From NCBI GenBank assembly GCA_030609345.1, contig JAUWCK010000095.1, forward strand, positions 1-5,177: 5,177 nucleotides of DNA, given 5' to 3'. Source of the DNA: Methanosarcinales archaeon. GTDB lineage: Archaea > Halobacteriota > Methanosarcinia > Methanosarcinales > Methanogasteraceae. Below the pieces are notes generated by a model that was given only the letters and a program-made list of their open reading frames with translations, was not told the origin of the DNA and ran no database searches. How positions within the stretch are numbered: position 1 is the stretch's first letter; every line of letters starts with the position of its first letter. The translations under genes and the position numbers were made by a program. Below, piece by piece: positions 1 through 5,174 of this stretch.

Positions 1-77
1 AGTTGACGCGGATCGACAGGGATATGATCGCGAAGTATCATCCGGCACATCGCGGCAAACCTGTTGCGGAAGGTTGA
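1..77 (+). CDS. C-terminal end of an unidentified protein (partial)
   Basis: Reading from base 3, 24 codons run open to a TGA at 75-77 and end in ...KYHPAHRGKPVAEG. The gene starts left of the window. The residue mix (charged, His/Pro/Gly rich, basic tail) looks like genuine coding sequence, and the stop is followed closely by a strong stem-loop, as expected for a gene end. I do not recognise the family from so few residues. The alternative frame from base 2 is open longer (to 277) but its product has no recognisable features and it reads straight through the stem-loop, so I do not favour it. Confidence 0.5.
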   Translation, partial: LTRIDRDMIAKYHPAHRGKPVAEG

Positions 78-87
78 TCGAAAACTA

Positions 88-127
88 CCCTCCGGGCTGG
101 GTTGCCGGAAACCCGAGTCTCGGAGGG
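88..127 (+). terminator. Stem-loop just after the first gene (possible 3'-end or terminator structure)
   Basis: CCCTCCG at 88-94 pairs perfectly with CGGAGGG at 121-127. Inside it, GGGTT (99-103) pairs with AACCC (110-114), and C97-T98 can pair with A116-G117, leaving a six-base apical loop GCCGGA. It begins 10 nt after the stop codon at 77. There is no T-run directly after it, so it is not a textbook intrinsic terminator; the nearest T-tract is seven T at 238-244. A 3'-end stabilising hairpin or a structured repeat are alternatives. Confidence 0.45.
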
Positions 128-186
128 CGGTTCTTACTCGCAAAATCGTCTTTCATCAATATCGTGGGTGCTGTCGGTGAAGACGC

Positions 187-384
187 TGATGGACTAATTG
201 CCAACTTCCGCCGAAAAATTCTGTCATCTGTGCAGGCTTTTTTTACCATCCGGAGATTAGACAGAAGTTCACTTTAGTCAGGCGGACCGTCCAGCGTGAT
301 CTCTCAAAATTGGTCGACTCAGGTATGATAAAGGAAGTTGCTAAAAGCAAGACAGACCCCACGAAATATTATGAACTACTGTGA
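187..384 (+). pseudogene. Remnant of a winged-helix C-terminus, probably of a Fic-type or similar regulator
   Basis: The frame ending at the TGA of 382-384 encodes, from about base 247, a winged-helix-like segment: KFTLVRRTVQRDL (recognition helix), then SKLVDSGMIKEV, then the wing and end KTDPTKYYELL. This pattern (TVQRDLxxLVxxGxI followed by TDPTxYY) is typical of C-terminal winged helices on Fic proteins and on some ATPase-type regulators. The frame is closed by stops at 178-180 and 184-186, has no good start, and nothing like a Fic catalytic domain lies upstream, so this is the tail of a gene whose front has been lost. The nearby intact Fic gene ends in an equivalent domain (TRQAALKELSKLVELEV), but the two tails are clearly diverged. 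Family assignment is an inference from a short segment. Confidence 0.55.
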
Positions 385-426
385 CACCTTACTGCGACAA
401 TGCTGTGACATCCACTATGACAATAC
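378..426 (+). repeat. Four imperfect direct repeats of about 12 bp
   Basis: ACTGTGAC (378), ACTGCGAC (391), GCTGTGAC (402) and ACTATGAC (414) follow one another at 11-13 bp steps, each followed by A and a short variable tail. The period is close to one helical turn. The cluster overlaps the stop codon of the winged-helix remnant and lies about 50-100 bp upstream of the small ORF at 478. It could be a set of operator half-sites or just a slippage product. Confidence 0.5.
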
Positions 427-477
427 GAGCAGGATGAGGGATGACACGAGACACCTGAAAAACGTGAGAGGATGACC

Positions 478-579
478 ATGACCGACCAGATCGAAGAAAT
501 GAAAGAGAAAATCACAAAGGTGCTTAAAAAGCACGGCGTGAAGCCCATGAAGACGAAAAATACCGGGAAGGAAGCATGA
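478..579 (+). CDS. Small 33-residue protein, possible truncated MNT nucleotidyltransferase N-terminus
   Basis: ATG at 478 is preceded by GAGG at 468-471, a good Shine-Dalgarno at 6 nt spacing; an in-frame ATG at 472 is also possible. The product starts MTDQIEEMKEK, continues ITKVLKKHGVK and ends in a basic tail. The first 22 residues look like the leading helix of MNT-fold nucleotidyltransferases (...ILKKHGVxRxxLFGSxARGE), but the GSxAR and DxD motifs that should follow are missing. It is therefore either the stump of a lost MNT gene or a genuine small helical protein. Its first nine codons are closely matched at 1743-1769 (see findings). It ends 26 nt before the fic start and may be co-transcribed with it. 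Confidence 0.4.
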   Translation: MTDQIEEMKEKITKVLKKHGVKPMKTKNTGKEA

Positions 580-605
580 ACGGATAAAGAAGGCAGGAGA
601 TCACA

Positions 606-1613
606 ATGTTCGCGCCAAACTTCAGATACACAAACAGAATCGTAAACAATCTTGTTGAGATCACCTCCGCAAGGGAAATCATCCTGAACTCCTACCTCGT
701 ACCAAAATGGGAGGTCTCGCTCCGACGGGATGCACTGATAAAGGCAGCCCATGCATCCACTGCTATCGAGGGAAACCCACTGACACTGGAGGAGGTGAGC
801 CAGCTTGCAGAGGGCAGGGAGGTTATGGCATCAAGGAAAGCGAAACAGGAGGTTCTCAACTATCTGAATGTTCTTGAAAGGATAGAAAAGTACCGGAACG
901 GCGGCAATGTCGCTGAAAAGTCTATTTTGCGGATGTACAAGGATGTCACAAAGCAGACTCTGGATTCCTTCGAGCACGAGGGGAACTACAGGGAGATTCA
1001 GGTGTATGTCGGAAACAGGATAACAGGCGAGGTCACCTTCATGCCGCCCCCGCCTCATGATGTTCCGGTGTTGATGGGGGAACTTATCGAGTGGTTGAAC
1101 TCGGACGATTCTCACAACTTAAGTCCGGTCCTTGTCGCAGGGATGTCTCACTATGAGTTCGTGAGGATCCATCCGTTCGTTGATGGTAACGGCAGAACCG
1201 CCAGAGCTCTCGCAACCCTCATTTTGCACCTCAGAGAATTTGATATAAAGAAGTTTTTCGCGCTCGATGACTATTACGACAGTGACCGAATGGCATATTA
1301 TAACGCCCTGAAATCACTTGACCAGGAGACACTTGACCTTACGGATTGGCTCGAGTATTTTACAGAGGGCGTTCTCATCTCAATATCAAAGGTGAAAGAA
1401 AAGGTACTAAAGCTCTCACTGGAAAAACGGAAGAAGGAGGAGAAAGGGCAGATCGCGCTCACCGAAAGACGGATGAAGATAATCGAACATCTCCAGAGGA
1501 ACGGAAGAATTACAACAGGGGATATGGCTAAAATGTTCGGTGTCACAAGACAGGCGGCTCTGAAAGAGCTTTCCAAGCTTGTTGAGCTGGAAGTTAATCA
1601 AACTGGAAGGTAA
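606..1613 (+). CDS. Fic-domain protein (predicted AMPylase) with C-terminal winged helix; frameshifted near its 3' end
   Basis: The 335-residue product is a Fic-family enzyme, which typically transfers AMP from ATP to a hydroxyl side chain of a target protein. The catalytic loop HPFVDGNGRTAR at residues 189-200 matches HxFx(D/E)GNGRxxR in full, with H189 as predicted general base. The N-terminal inhibitory motif STAIEG at 51-56 (E55 as the clamp glutamate) places it among Fic proteins with the inhibitory helix before the core. The flap lies around 133-150 (VYVGNRITGEVTF, then PPPP). A charged helical linker (260-285) leads to a winged helix from about 286, so DNA binding and autoregulation are plausible. 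Start: ATG 606 with GGAG at 596-599. The annotated frame ends NQTGR, but a one-base shift at 1596 continues as IKLEGKGRGTHYVLT to a TGA at 1642-1644, the normal ending of such a domain. The last strand of the wing is thus lost unless the shift is an error or is bypassed. Arginine codons are mostly AGA/AGG, unlike guaA. Confidence 0.93.
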   Translation: MFAPNFRYTNRIVNNLVEITSAREIILNSYLVPKWEVSLRRDALIKAAHASTAIEGNPLTLEEVSQLAEGREVMASRKAKQEVLNYLNVLERIEKYRNGGNVAEKSILRMYKDVTKQTLDSFEHEGNYREIQVYVGNRITGEVTFMPPPPHDVPVLMGELIEWLNSDDSHNLSPVLVAGMSHYEFVRIHPFVDGNGRTARALATLILHLREFDIKKFFALDDYYDSDRMAYYNALKSLDQETLDLTDWLEYFTEGVLISISKVKEKVLKLSLEKRKKEEKGQIALTERRMKIIEHLQRNGRITTGDMAKMFGVTRQAALKELSKLVELEVNQTGR

Positions 1614-1644
1614 AGGAAGGGGGACGCACTATGTTCTTACGTGA
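1614..1644 (+). pseudogene. Detached last codons of the Fic gene (out of frame)
   Basis: Bases 1597-1644, in the +1 frame relative to fic, encode IKLEGKGRGTHYVLT and a stop. This is the expected wing strand and end of a Fic-type winged helix, joining smoothly to ...KLVELEV encoded up to 1595. One extra base within 1594-1596 explains the break. The restored protein would have 345 residues instead of 335. Confidence 0.8.
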
Positions 1645-1649
1645 GGATA

Positions 1650-1684
1650 GTTGTCGTTTCGGTTGTCGTTTCGGTTGTCGTTTC
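1650..1684 (+). repeat. 12-bp tandem repeat, nearly three copies
   Basis: GTTGTCGTTTCG occurs perfectly at 1650-1661 and 1662-1673 and again for 11 of 12 bases from 1674. It starts 5 nt after the restored fic stop (1644), the same relative place as the repeats at 378-426 after the other winged-helix end. Exact copies suggest recent slippage; direct 12-bp spacing would also suit a row of protein-binding sites. Confidence 0.75.
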
Positions 1685-1742
1685 TGGGAACATGGCTTCA
1701 ATGAAAGATTACACATCAAACTTGAAAACTTGAGATGAAAAC

Positions 1743-1781
1743 ATGACCGATCAGGTCAAAGAGATGAAGAGAGACGAATGA
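1743..1781 (+). CDS. 12-codon mini-ORF overlapping the MNT start (leader or remnant)
   Basis: ATG 1743 opens a frame encoding MTDQVKEMKRDE and stops at TGA 1779-1781, overlapping the ATG of the MNT gene at 1778 by the classic ATGA arrangement. Its first nine codons match those at 478-504 with four base differences in the first 26 bases, all transitions, two of them silent. GAGATGA at 1732-1738 could serve as ribosome site. It is either the stump of a second copy of the gene begun at 478, or a leader peptide coupling translation into the MNT gene. Expression cannot be judged from sequence. Confidence 0.35.
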   Translation: MTDQVKEMKRDE

Positions 1782-2107
1782 CAAGCACAAAAAGAGAAGT
1801 CATAGCGAGATTTAAAGAGATACTGGAAGAAACCGGCATTGAATATTCCAGCATTCGATTATTCGGGAGCAGAGCAAGAAACGATTTTGAAGAAGAGAGC
1901 GATTGGGATTTCATGATAATTCTTAAAGGAAATATAGACCCCAGAGAAAGGAGAGGTCTCTGGTATAAAATTTACAGGAGATTTCATGACCATTTCCCTC
2001 TGACCCCAGTGGATATAATCTTGAAAGATGAACACTCATTTGAAAGTGAGAAAAAGGTGGCAAACACGATCTCTAACGAGGTCTATCTGGAGGGCATCGA
2101 AGTATGA
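1778..2107 (+). CDS. MNT-fold minimal nucleotidyltransferase, antitoxin of an MNT/HEPN pair
   Basis: This 109-residue protein has the minimal nucleotidyltransferase signature: LFGSRAR at residues 28-34 (GS nucleotide-binding turn), SDWDF at 41-45 with D42 and D44 as metal ligands, and a third carboxylate candidate D79 in PVDIIL. All three acidic positions of an active enzyme seem present. In the MntA/HepT family such proteins neutralise the partner RNase by adding AMP to it; whether that applies here is inference. The gene overlaps the following HEPN gene by ATGA (2104-2107), the usual two-gene arrangement. Its own ribosome site is weak, and the upstream mini-ORF ends across its start codon, suggesting coupled translation. 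Nearly all arginines are AGA/AGG, consistent with belonging to the accessory island rather than to the guaA background. Confidence 0.9.
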   Translation: MTSTKREVIARFKEILEETGIEYSSIRLFGSRARNDFEEESDWDFMIILKGNIDPRERRGLWYKIYRRFHDHFPLTPVDIILKDEHSFESEKKVANTISNEVYLEGIEV

Positions 2108-2508
2108 AAGAAGAAGTAGCCCTGAGATGGCTTAAGAAAGCGGAAAATGATTTGAAAGCCGTTAAACACCTATTGACATTTGCGGACGCACCAACGGACG
2201 TGATCTCTTTTCACTGCCAGCAATCCGTTGAAAAATACCTCAAATCATATCTGACACTGGCTGATGTTAGGGTAAAGAGAACACATGATTTAGATACGAT
2301 CTTATATCTCTGCATAGAGGAAGATCAGGACTTTAAAGAGTTGGATACTGAGGAAATATCCAATCTCACCTTCTATGCAGTTGAAATCAGGTATCCTGAG
2401 GAATATATTGAACTTACGATCGGAGAGGCAGAGGAACTTTACGAAACTGCGCAGAAAGTAAGAGAATTCGTGATGGCGAAGTTAAAAGAGAATGGTTTAC
2501 GATTGTAA
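2104..2508 (+). CDS. HEPN-domain protein, predicted RNase toxin partner of the MNT protein
   Basis: The 134-residue, mostly helical product fits the HEPN domain: an opening helix WLKKAENDLKAVKHLL (9-24), the conserved FHCQQSVEKYLKSYL (36-50), the catalytic R-x4-H (R56 VKRT H61), and the late AVEIRYPEEY segment (92-101). HEPN proteins of this kind are metal-independent RNases, and with an MNT partner they act as toxins. GGAGGG at 2089-2094 is a strong ribosome site placed inside the MNT gene, so toxin synthesis is coupled to antitoxin synthesis. The motif reads RVKRTHDL and lacks the tyrosine two residues after the histidine found in HepT toxins that are modified by MntA, so the mode of control may differ. 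Start and stop are well supported. Confidence 0.9.
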   Translation: MKEEVALRWLKKAENDLKAVKHLLTFADAPTDVISFHCQQSVEKYLKSYLTLADVRVKRTHDLDTILYLCIEEDQDFKELDTEEISNLTFYAVEIRYPEEYIELTIGEAEELYETAQKVREFVMAKLKENGLRL

Positions 2509-2515
2509 AAATCGT
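2499..2515 (+). terminator. Small hairpin over the HEPN stop codon
   Basis: ACGATT (2499-2504) pairs perfectly with AATCGT (2510-2515) around a five-base loop GTAAA that contains part of the stop codon TAA. The stem is short and AT-rich with no T-run after it, so a role in termination is only a possibility. The remaining 106 bases before guaA must hold the guaA promoter if that gene is transcribed independently, but I see no convincing TATA or BRE element. Confidence 0.2.
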
Positions 2516-2592
2516 TCAACACAGCAGGTCTTCATGCTGCACGGGAAAGGCAGGTTCCAACATCGTAGCAGTACTTAAGATGCAGCCTGCAC

Positions 2593-2625
2593 ATGGTGGG
2601 AGATGACACAGAGGCATCGGCATGA
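2593..2625 (+). CDS. Possible 10-codon upstream ORF of guaA
   Basis: ATG 2593 opens MVGDDTEASA and ends at TGA 2623-2625, overlapping the guaA ATG (2622) as ATGA. No clear ribosome site precedes it. It might couple or tune guaA translation, but a frame this short is easily due to chance. Confidence 0.15.
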   Translation: MVGDDTEASA

Positions 2626-4163
2626 ATAAGCAACTCGTAGCAGTCATGGATTTCGGAGGGCAGTATAGCCACCTGATCGTGCGGAGATGCAGGAATCTCG
2701 GAGTATACGCTGAACTGATCCCGCACACCACATCCCCTGATGCGATCAGGGAGATGAATCCGGAAGCGATCATCCTGTCAGGAGGTCCTTCCAGTGTATA
2801 TGCAGAGAATGCCCCGGTATGTGACCCTGAAATATTCAATCTCGGAATTCCCGTGCTCGGAATCTGCTACGGGGCACAGCTGATCGTGCGCGCCATGGGT
2901 GGGGATGTCAAACAGACTGAGATGCGCGAATACGGGAAGACCGAACTTTTGATAGACGATACAACAGACCTATTTCGTGGAATCGAGGAGAGAACGGTTG
3001 TCTGGATGTCACATGGGGATCTGATCGAGAGTCTGCCAGAAAATTTCGAGATCATCGCACACACAGCCGGATCACCTGCCGCAGCATTCAGGAAAGTCGG
3101 GGAAGGGCTGATCTATGGCATCCAGTTCCATCCCGAGGTGGTGCACACCGATAGAGGCGAAGAGATACTCAGGAACTTCCTGTTTTCGATATGCAACTGC
3201 GATGCAAACTGGAGCCCGGAATCATTCATCGACAGCGCGATTGCGGAGATCAGGGAGGCGGTAGGCGGCGGCAAGGTAATCTGCGGCTTGAGCGGCGGGA
3301 TCGACTCTGCAACCGTTGCGGTTCTGATCCATCGCGCAATCCAGGACCGGCTGACCTGCATCTATGTCGATAACGGACTCATGCGGAAACGTGAGACCGA
3401 AGAGATCGTACGCACATTCAAAAAACATTTCAAGATCAATCTCGAGGTTGTTGATGCAAAAGATCGGTTTCTGGAGCGATTGCGAGGAATTGCAGATCCG
3501 GAGGAGAAGCGGAAGGTGATCGGTGATGAGTTTATCCGCGTCTTCGACGAGGCTGCGACGCGGATCCGGGATGTCGATTTTCTGGCGCAGGGCACCATCT
3601 ATCCGGATCGGGTCGAGAGCGCGGCGACCTCTGATCTTGCATCCCGGATCAAGTCGCACCATAACGTCGGCGCGCTGCCTGAGGGGATGTTGCTGCGGCT
3701 GATCGAGCCGATACGGGATCTCTACAAGGACGAGGTGCGTGCGGTCGCAAAGAAACTCGATCTCCCGGAGAACGTCGTCAAACGCCACCCGTTCCCGGGT
3801 CCTGGTCTTGCAGCAAGGATCATCGGGGAGGTGACGCTTGATAAACTGAGAATCTGCCGTGATGCAGGTGCGATCGTTGAAGAAGAACTTAGAACTGCGG
3901 GATTTTACGACAAGACATGGCAGGCGTTCGCGATGGTCGGCGACGATCTTGCGACAGGTGTTCTCGGCGACGAGCGGTCGTTCGGGCATATCGTGATCAT
4001 CCGTGCAGTCGAGTCTGTCGAGGCGATGACCGCTGATTTTGCAAAGCTTCCGTATGATCTGCTGGAGAAAATCAGCAGCAGGATCACAAACGAGATCAGC
4101 GGCGTGACATGGGTTGCTTATGCGATCTCATCCAAGCCGCCGTCCACGATCGAGCCGTGCTGA
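2622..4163 (+). CDS. guaA: GMP synthase (glutamine-hydrolysing), single-chain
   Basis: Converts XMP to GMP with ATP and glutamine, the last step of de novo guanine nucleotide synthesis, in the cytosol. Three domains are visible in 513 residues. Residues 1-195 are a class I glutamine amidotransferase with C82 in GICYGAQ and H170/E172 in GIQFHPE as the catalytic triad. Residues 200-385 are the ATP pyrophosphatase domain with the PP-loop SGGIDS at 224-229. Residues 386-513 form the XMP-binding dimerisation domain, with RHPFPGPGLAARI at 388-400 and SKPPSTIE near the end. The length suits a full-length GuaA. Many archaea instead split the enzyme into separate glutaminase and synthetase proteins, so the fused form is notable if the host is archaeal. 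The protein ends TIEPC rather than the usual TIEWE. ATG 2622 follows GAGG (2611-2614) at 7 nt. Arginine codons are largely CGN, in contrast to the genes before it. Confidence 0.98.
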   Translation: MNKQLVAVMDFGGQYSHLIVRRCRNLGVYAELIPHTTSPDAIREMNPEAIILSGGPSSVYAENAPVCDPEIFNLGIPVLGICYGAQLIVRAMGGDVKQTEMREYGKTELLIDDTTDLFRGIEERTVVWMSHGDLIESLPENFEIIAHTAGSPAAAFRKVGEGLIYGIQFHPEVVHTDRGEEILRNFLFSICNCDANWSPESFIDSAIAEIREAVGGGKVICGLSGGIDSATVAVLIHRAIQDRLTCIYVDNGLMRKRETEEIVRTFKKHFKINLEVVDAKDRFLERLRGIADPEEKRKVIGDEFIRVFDEAATRIRDVDFLAQGTIYPDRVESAATSDLASRIKSHHNVGALPEGMLLRLIEPIRDLYKDEVRAVAKKLDLPENVVKRHPFPGPGLAARIIGEVTLDKLRICRDAGAIVEEELRTAGFYDKTWQAFAMVGDDLATGVLGDERSFGHIVIIRAVESVEAMTADFAKLPYDLLEKISSRITNEISGVTWVAYAISSKPPSTIEPC

Positions 4164-4206
4164 GCATTCTGATCGTTGCATGAGAAACCAGTTCATGTGT
4201 GTTCGG

Positions 4207-4874
4207 TTAAGCAATCCAGCCCTCCATCAACCGTTCCCGTTTGATATTCGGATCACATCCATGATTTAAATATATATTATACAATACTAACATATCCAGA
4301 TGCATTCCCAATCGTATTCGAGCACCTCCGCAAGCAGCCTGTGTGCGTTCTCTCCGAACACCTTTGCCCATCGTAAGTGCGCAAAAGCGGTTCGCTTTTT
4401 CAGGATTGGCGTTTCTGATCAATTGAAGCACTCTTGCGCAAGCACATCAGCGTTAAAATGGAAACCAGAGATCTAAAGACTTTATTATATCTGGATTTTC
4501 ACTGTCTATCTGGTCCATGCGGTAGTAAATCTTCAATACCTTCTGATACCATCTCAATCTCCCATCTTGCACCATACAAACTGGAAATATCCTCAGCAGA
4601 CAGTCTTTCAACTGGAATATTGGTCATATGGGCATGGTAATCACCTGTTTCCTTGTTGAGAACCGCAACAACCCGAAATAGTTTGGTCACAGTGGTTTGT
4701 TTTCCTATGTATTTCCGCCTCTTGAATTTGACCTCGACCATCACATCGAGCACGCCTCTTTTAAGGTGTGGCAACACAGCTTTCAGCTTTTTCCCTTCAA
4801 CCGGGATAGAATTCCCTCTACACGTCTTGTTCAGTTGTACAACCGCTCTGATTGGCATTACTTTTTAGTCGGCT
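4207..4874 (-). pseudogene. Decayed IS4-family transposase (C-terminal two thirds, about six frameshifts)
   Basis: Read on the minus strand from right to left, consecutive segments in changing frames give a transposase: SRLKSNAN (4874-4851); then the longest piece (4858 to about 4547), with GKKLKAVLPHLKRGVLDV, FKRRKYIGKQTTVTKLFRVV and LSAEDISSLYGARWEIEMV; KVLKIYYRMDQI and onwards (4542-4474); SLVSILTLMCLRK (4471-4433); VLQLIRNANPEKANR (4431-4387); RWAKVFGENAHRLLAE within 4388-4299; and MLVLYNIYLNHGCDPN to the TAA at 4209-4207. Joining the second and third segments restores the IS4 signature Y-(2)-R-(3)-E-(6)-K, which holds the third catalytic acid. Each join needs a shift of about one base. 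The N-terminal part with the first catalytic acids is not recognisable, and I found no terminal inverted repeats or target duplication. It is convergent with guaA, 43 bp from its stop, and must be inactive. Confidence 0.85.
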
Positions 4875-5081
4875 TTGGAGTAGAAGAGTAAGCGACTTAC
4901 TAACGACAGAAATCTATTAGGAATTTTGAAACGATGTAATTATTCAAATGGAGAACTTGAACAACTTGGGATTATTGCGATTTTCTGAATTGTATAGCTG
5001 CGCCTCAACTATAACGTAGAAATCAAGCAGTCTTCAGACACTGTCGAATTTTTCAGTGAAATCACTATATCCTTAAGTTTT
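4875..5081. other. Gene-free AT-rich stretch
   Basis: About 200 bases with stops in all frames. I find no RNA gene, convincing promoter or recognisable protein remnant. The part next to 4874 may contain further decayed transposase sequence on the minus strand (a weak, unconfirmed continuation before SRLKSNAN). Confidence 0.5.
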
Positions 5082-5174
5082 ACCGCAGAGTACGCGGAGA
5101 ACGCAGAGGCATCAGAAAACCCAGCGAGTATTGGAACGGTCTTAAAACTCTGCGCCCTCTGCGATCTCCGCGGT
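5082..5174. repeat. Inverted repeat with arms of three 9-bp CGCRGAGNN units
   Basis: The left arm 5082-5108 reads ACCGCAGAG, then TA CGCGGAG, then AA CGCAGAG. The reverse complement of 5148-5174 reads ACCGCGGAG, AT CGCAGAG, GG CGCAGAG. The 27-base arms align without gaps with 21 identities, separated by 39 bases. Each arm is thus a 9-bp tandem repeat and the two arms face each other, able to form a long imperfect cruciform or RNA hairpin. Similar CGCAGAG tracts occur between genes in various prokaryotes as far as I recall; their function is not known to me. The element may continue past the window end. Confidence 0.75.

Noticed and set aside
238..244. Run of seven T as a terminator
   Set aside because: It lies within the reading frame of the winged-helix remnant and is isolated; a T7 run alone is not enough, though it could end transcripts in an archaeon.
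74..277. 67-codon plus-strand frame after the first gene
   Set aside because: TTG start overlapping the stop of the preceding frame, reads through a stem-loop, and its residues show no family pattern; the winged-helix remnant in another frame covers its end.
378..426. Short repeats as a CRISPR array
   Set aside because: Units are about 12 bp with no spacers between them and no cas genes nearby; the same holds for 1650-1684.
3222..3989. 255-codon minus-strand frame inside guaA
   Set aside because: It is the antisense shadow of a strongly conserved gene; its residues show no domain pattern.
4180..4198. CATGA/TCATG hairpin after guaA as its terminator
   Set aside because: Only a 5-bp AT-rich stem with a 9-base loop and no T-tract; expected by chance.
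4262..4290. AT-rich TTTAAATATATATTATA as a promoter
   Set aside because: On the minus strand it encodes the transposase tail segment LVLYNIYLNH, which explains the composition.
4434..4891. Plus-strand frames of 60-71 codons opposite the transposase
   Set aside because: They are shadows of the minus-strand transposase remnant, with no recognisable protein features.
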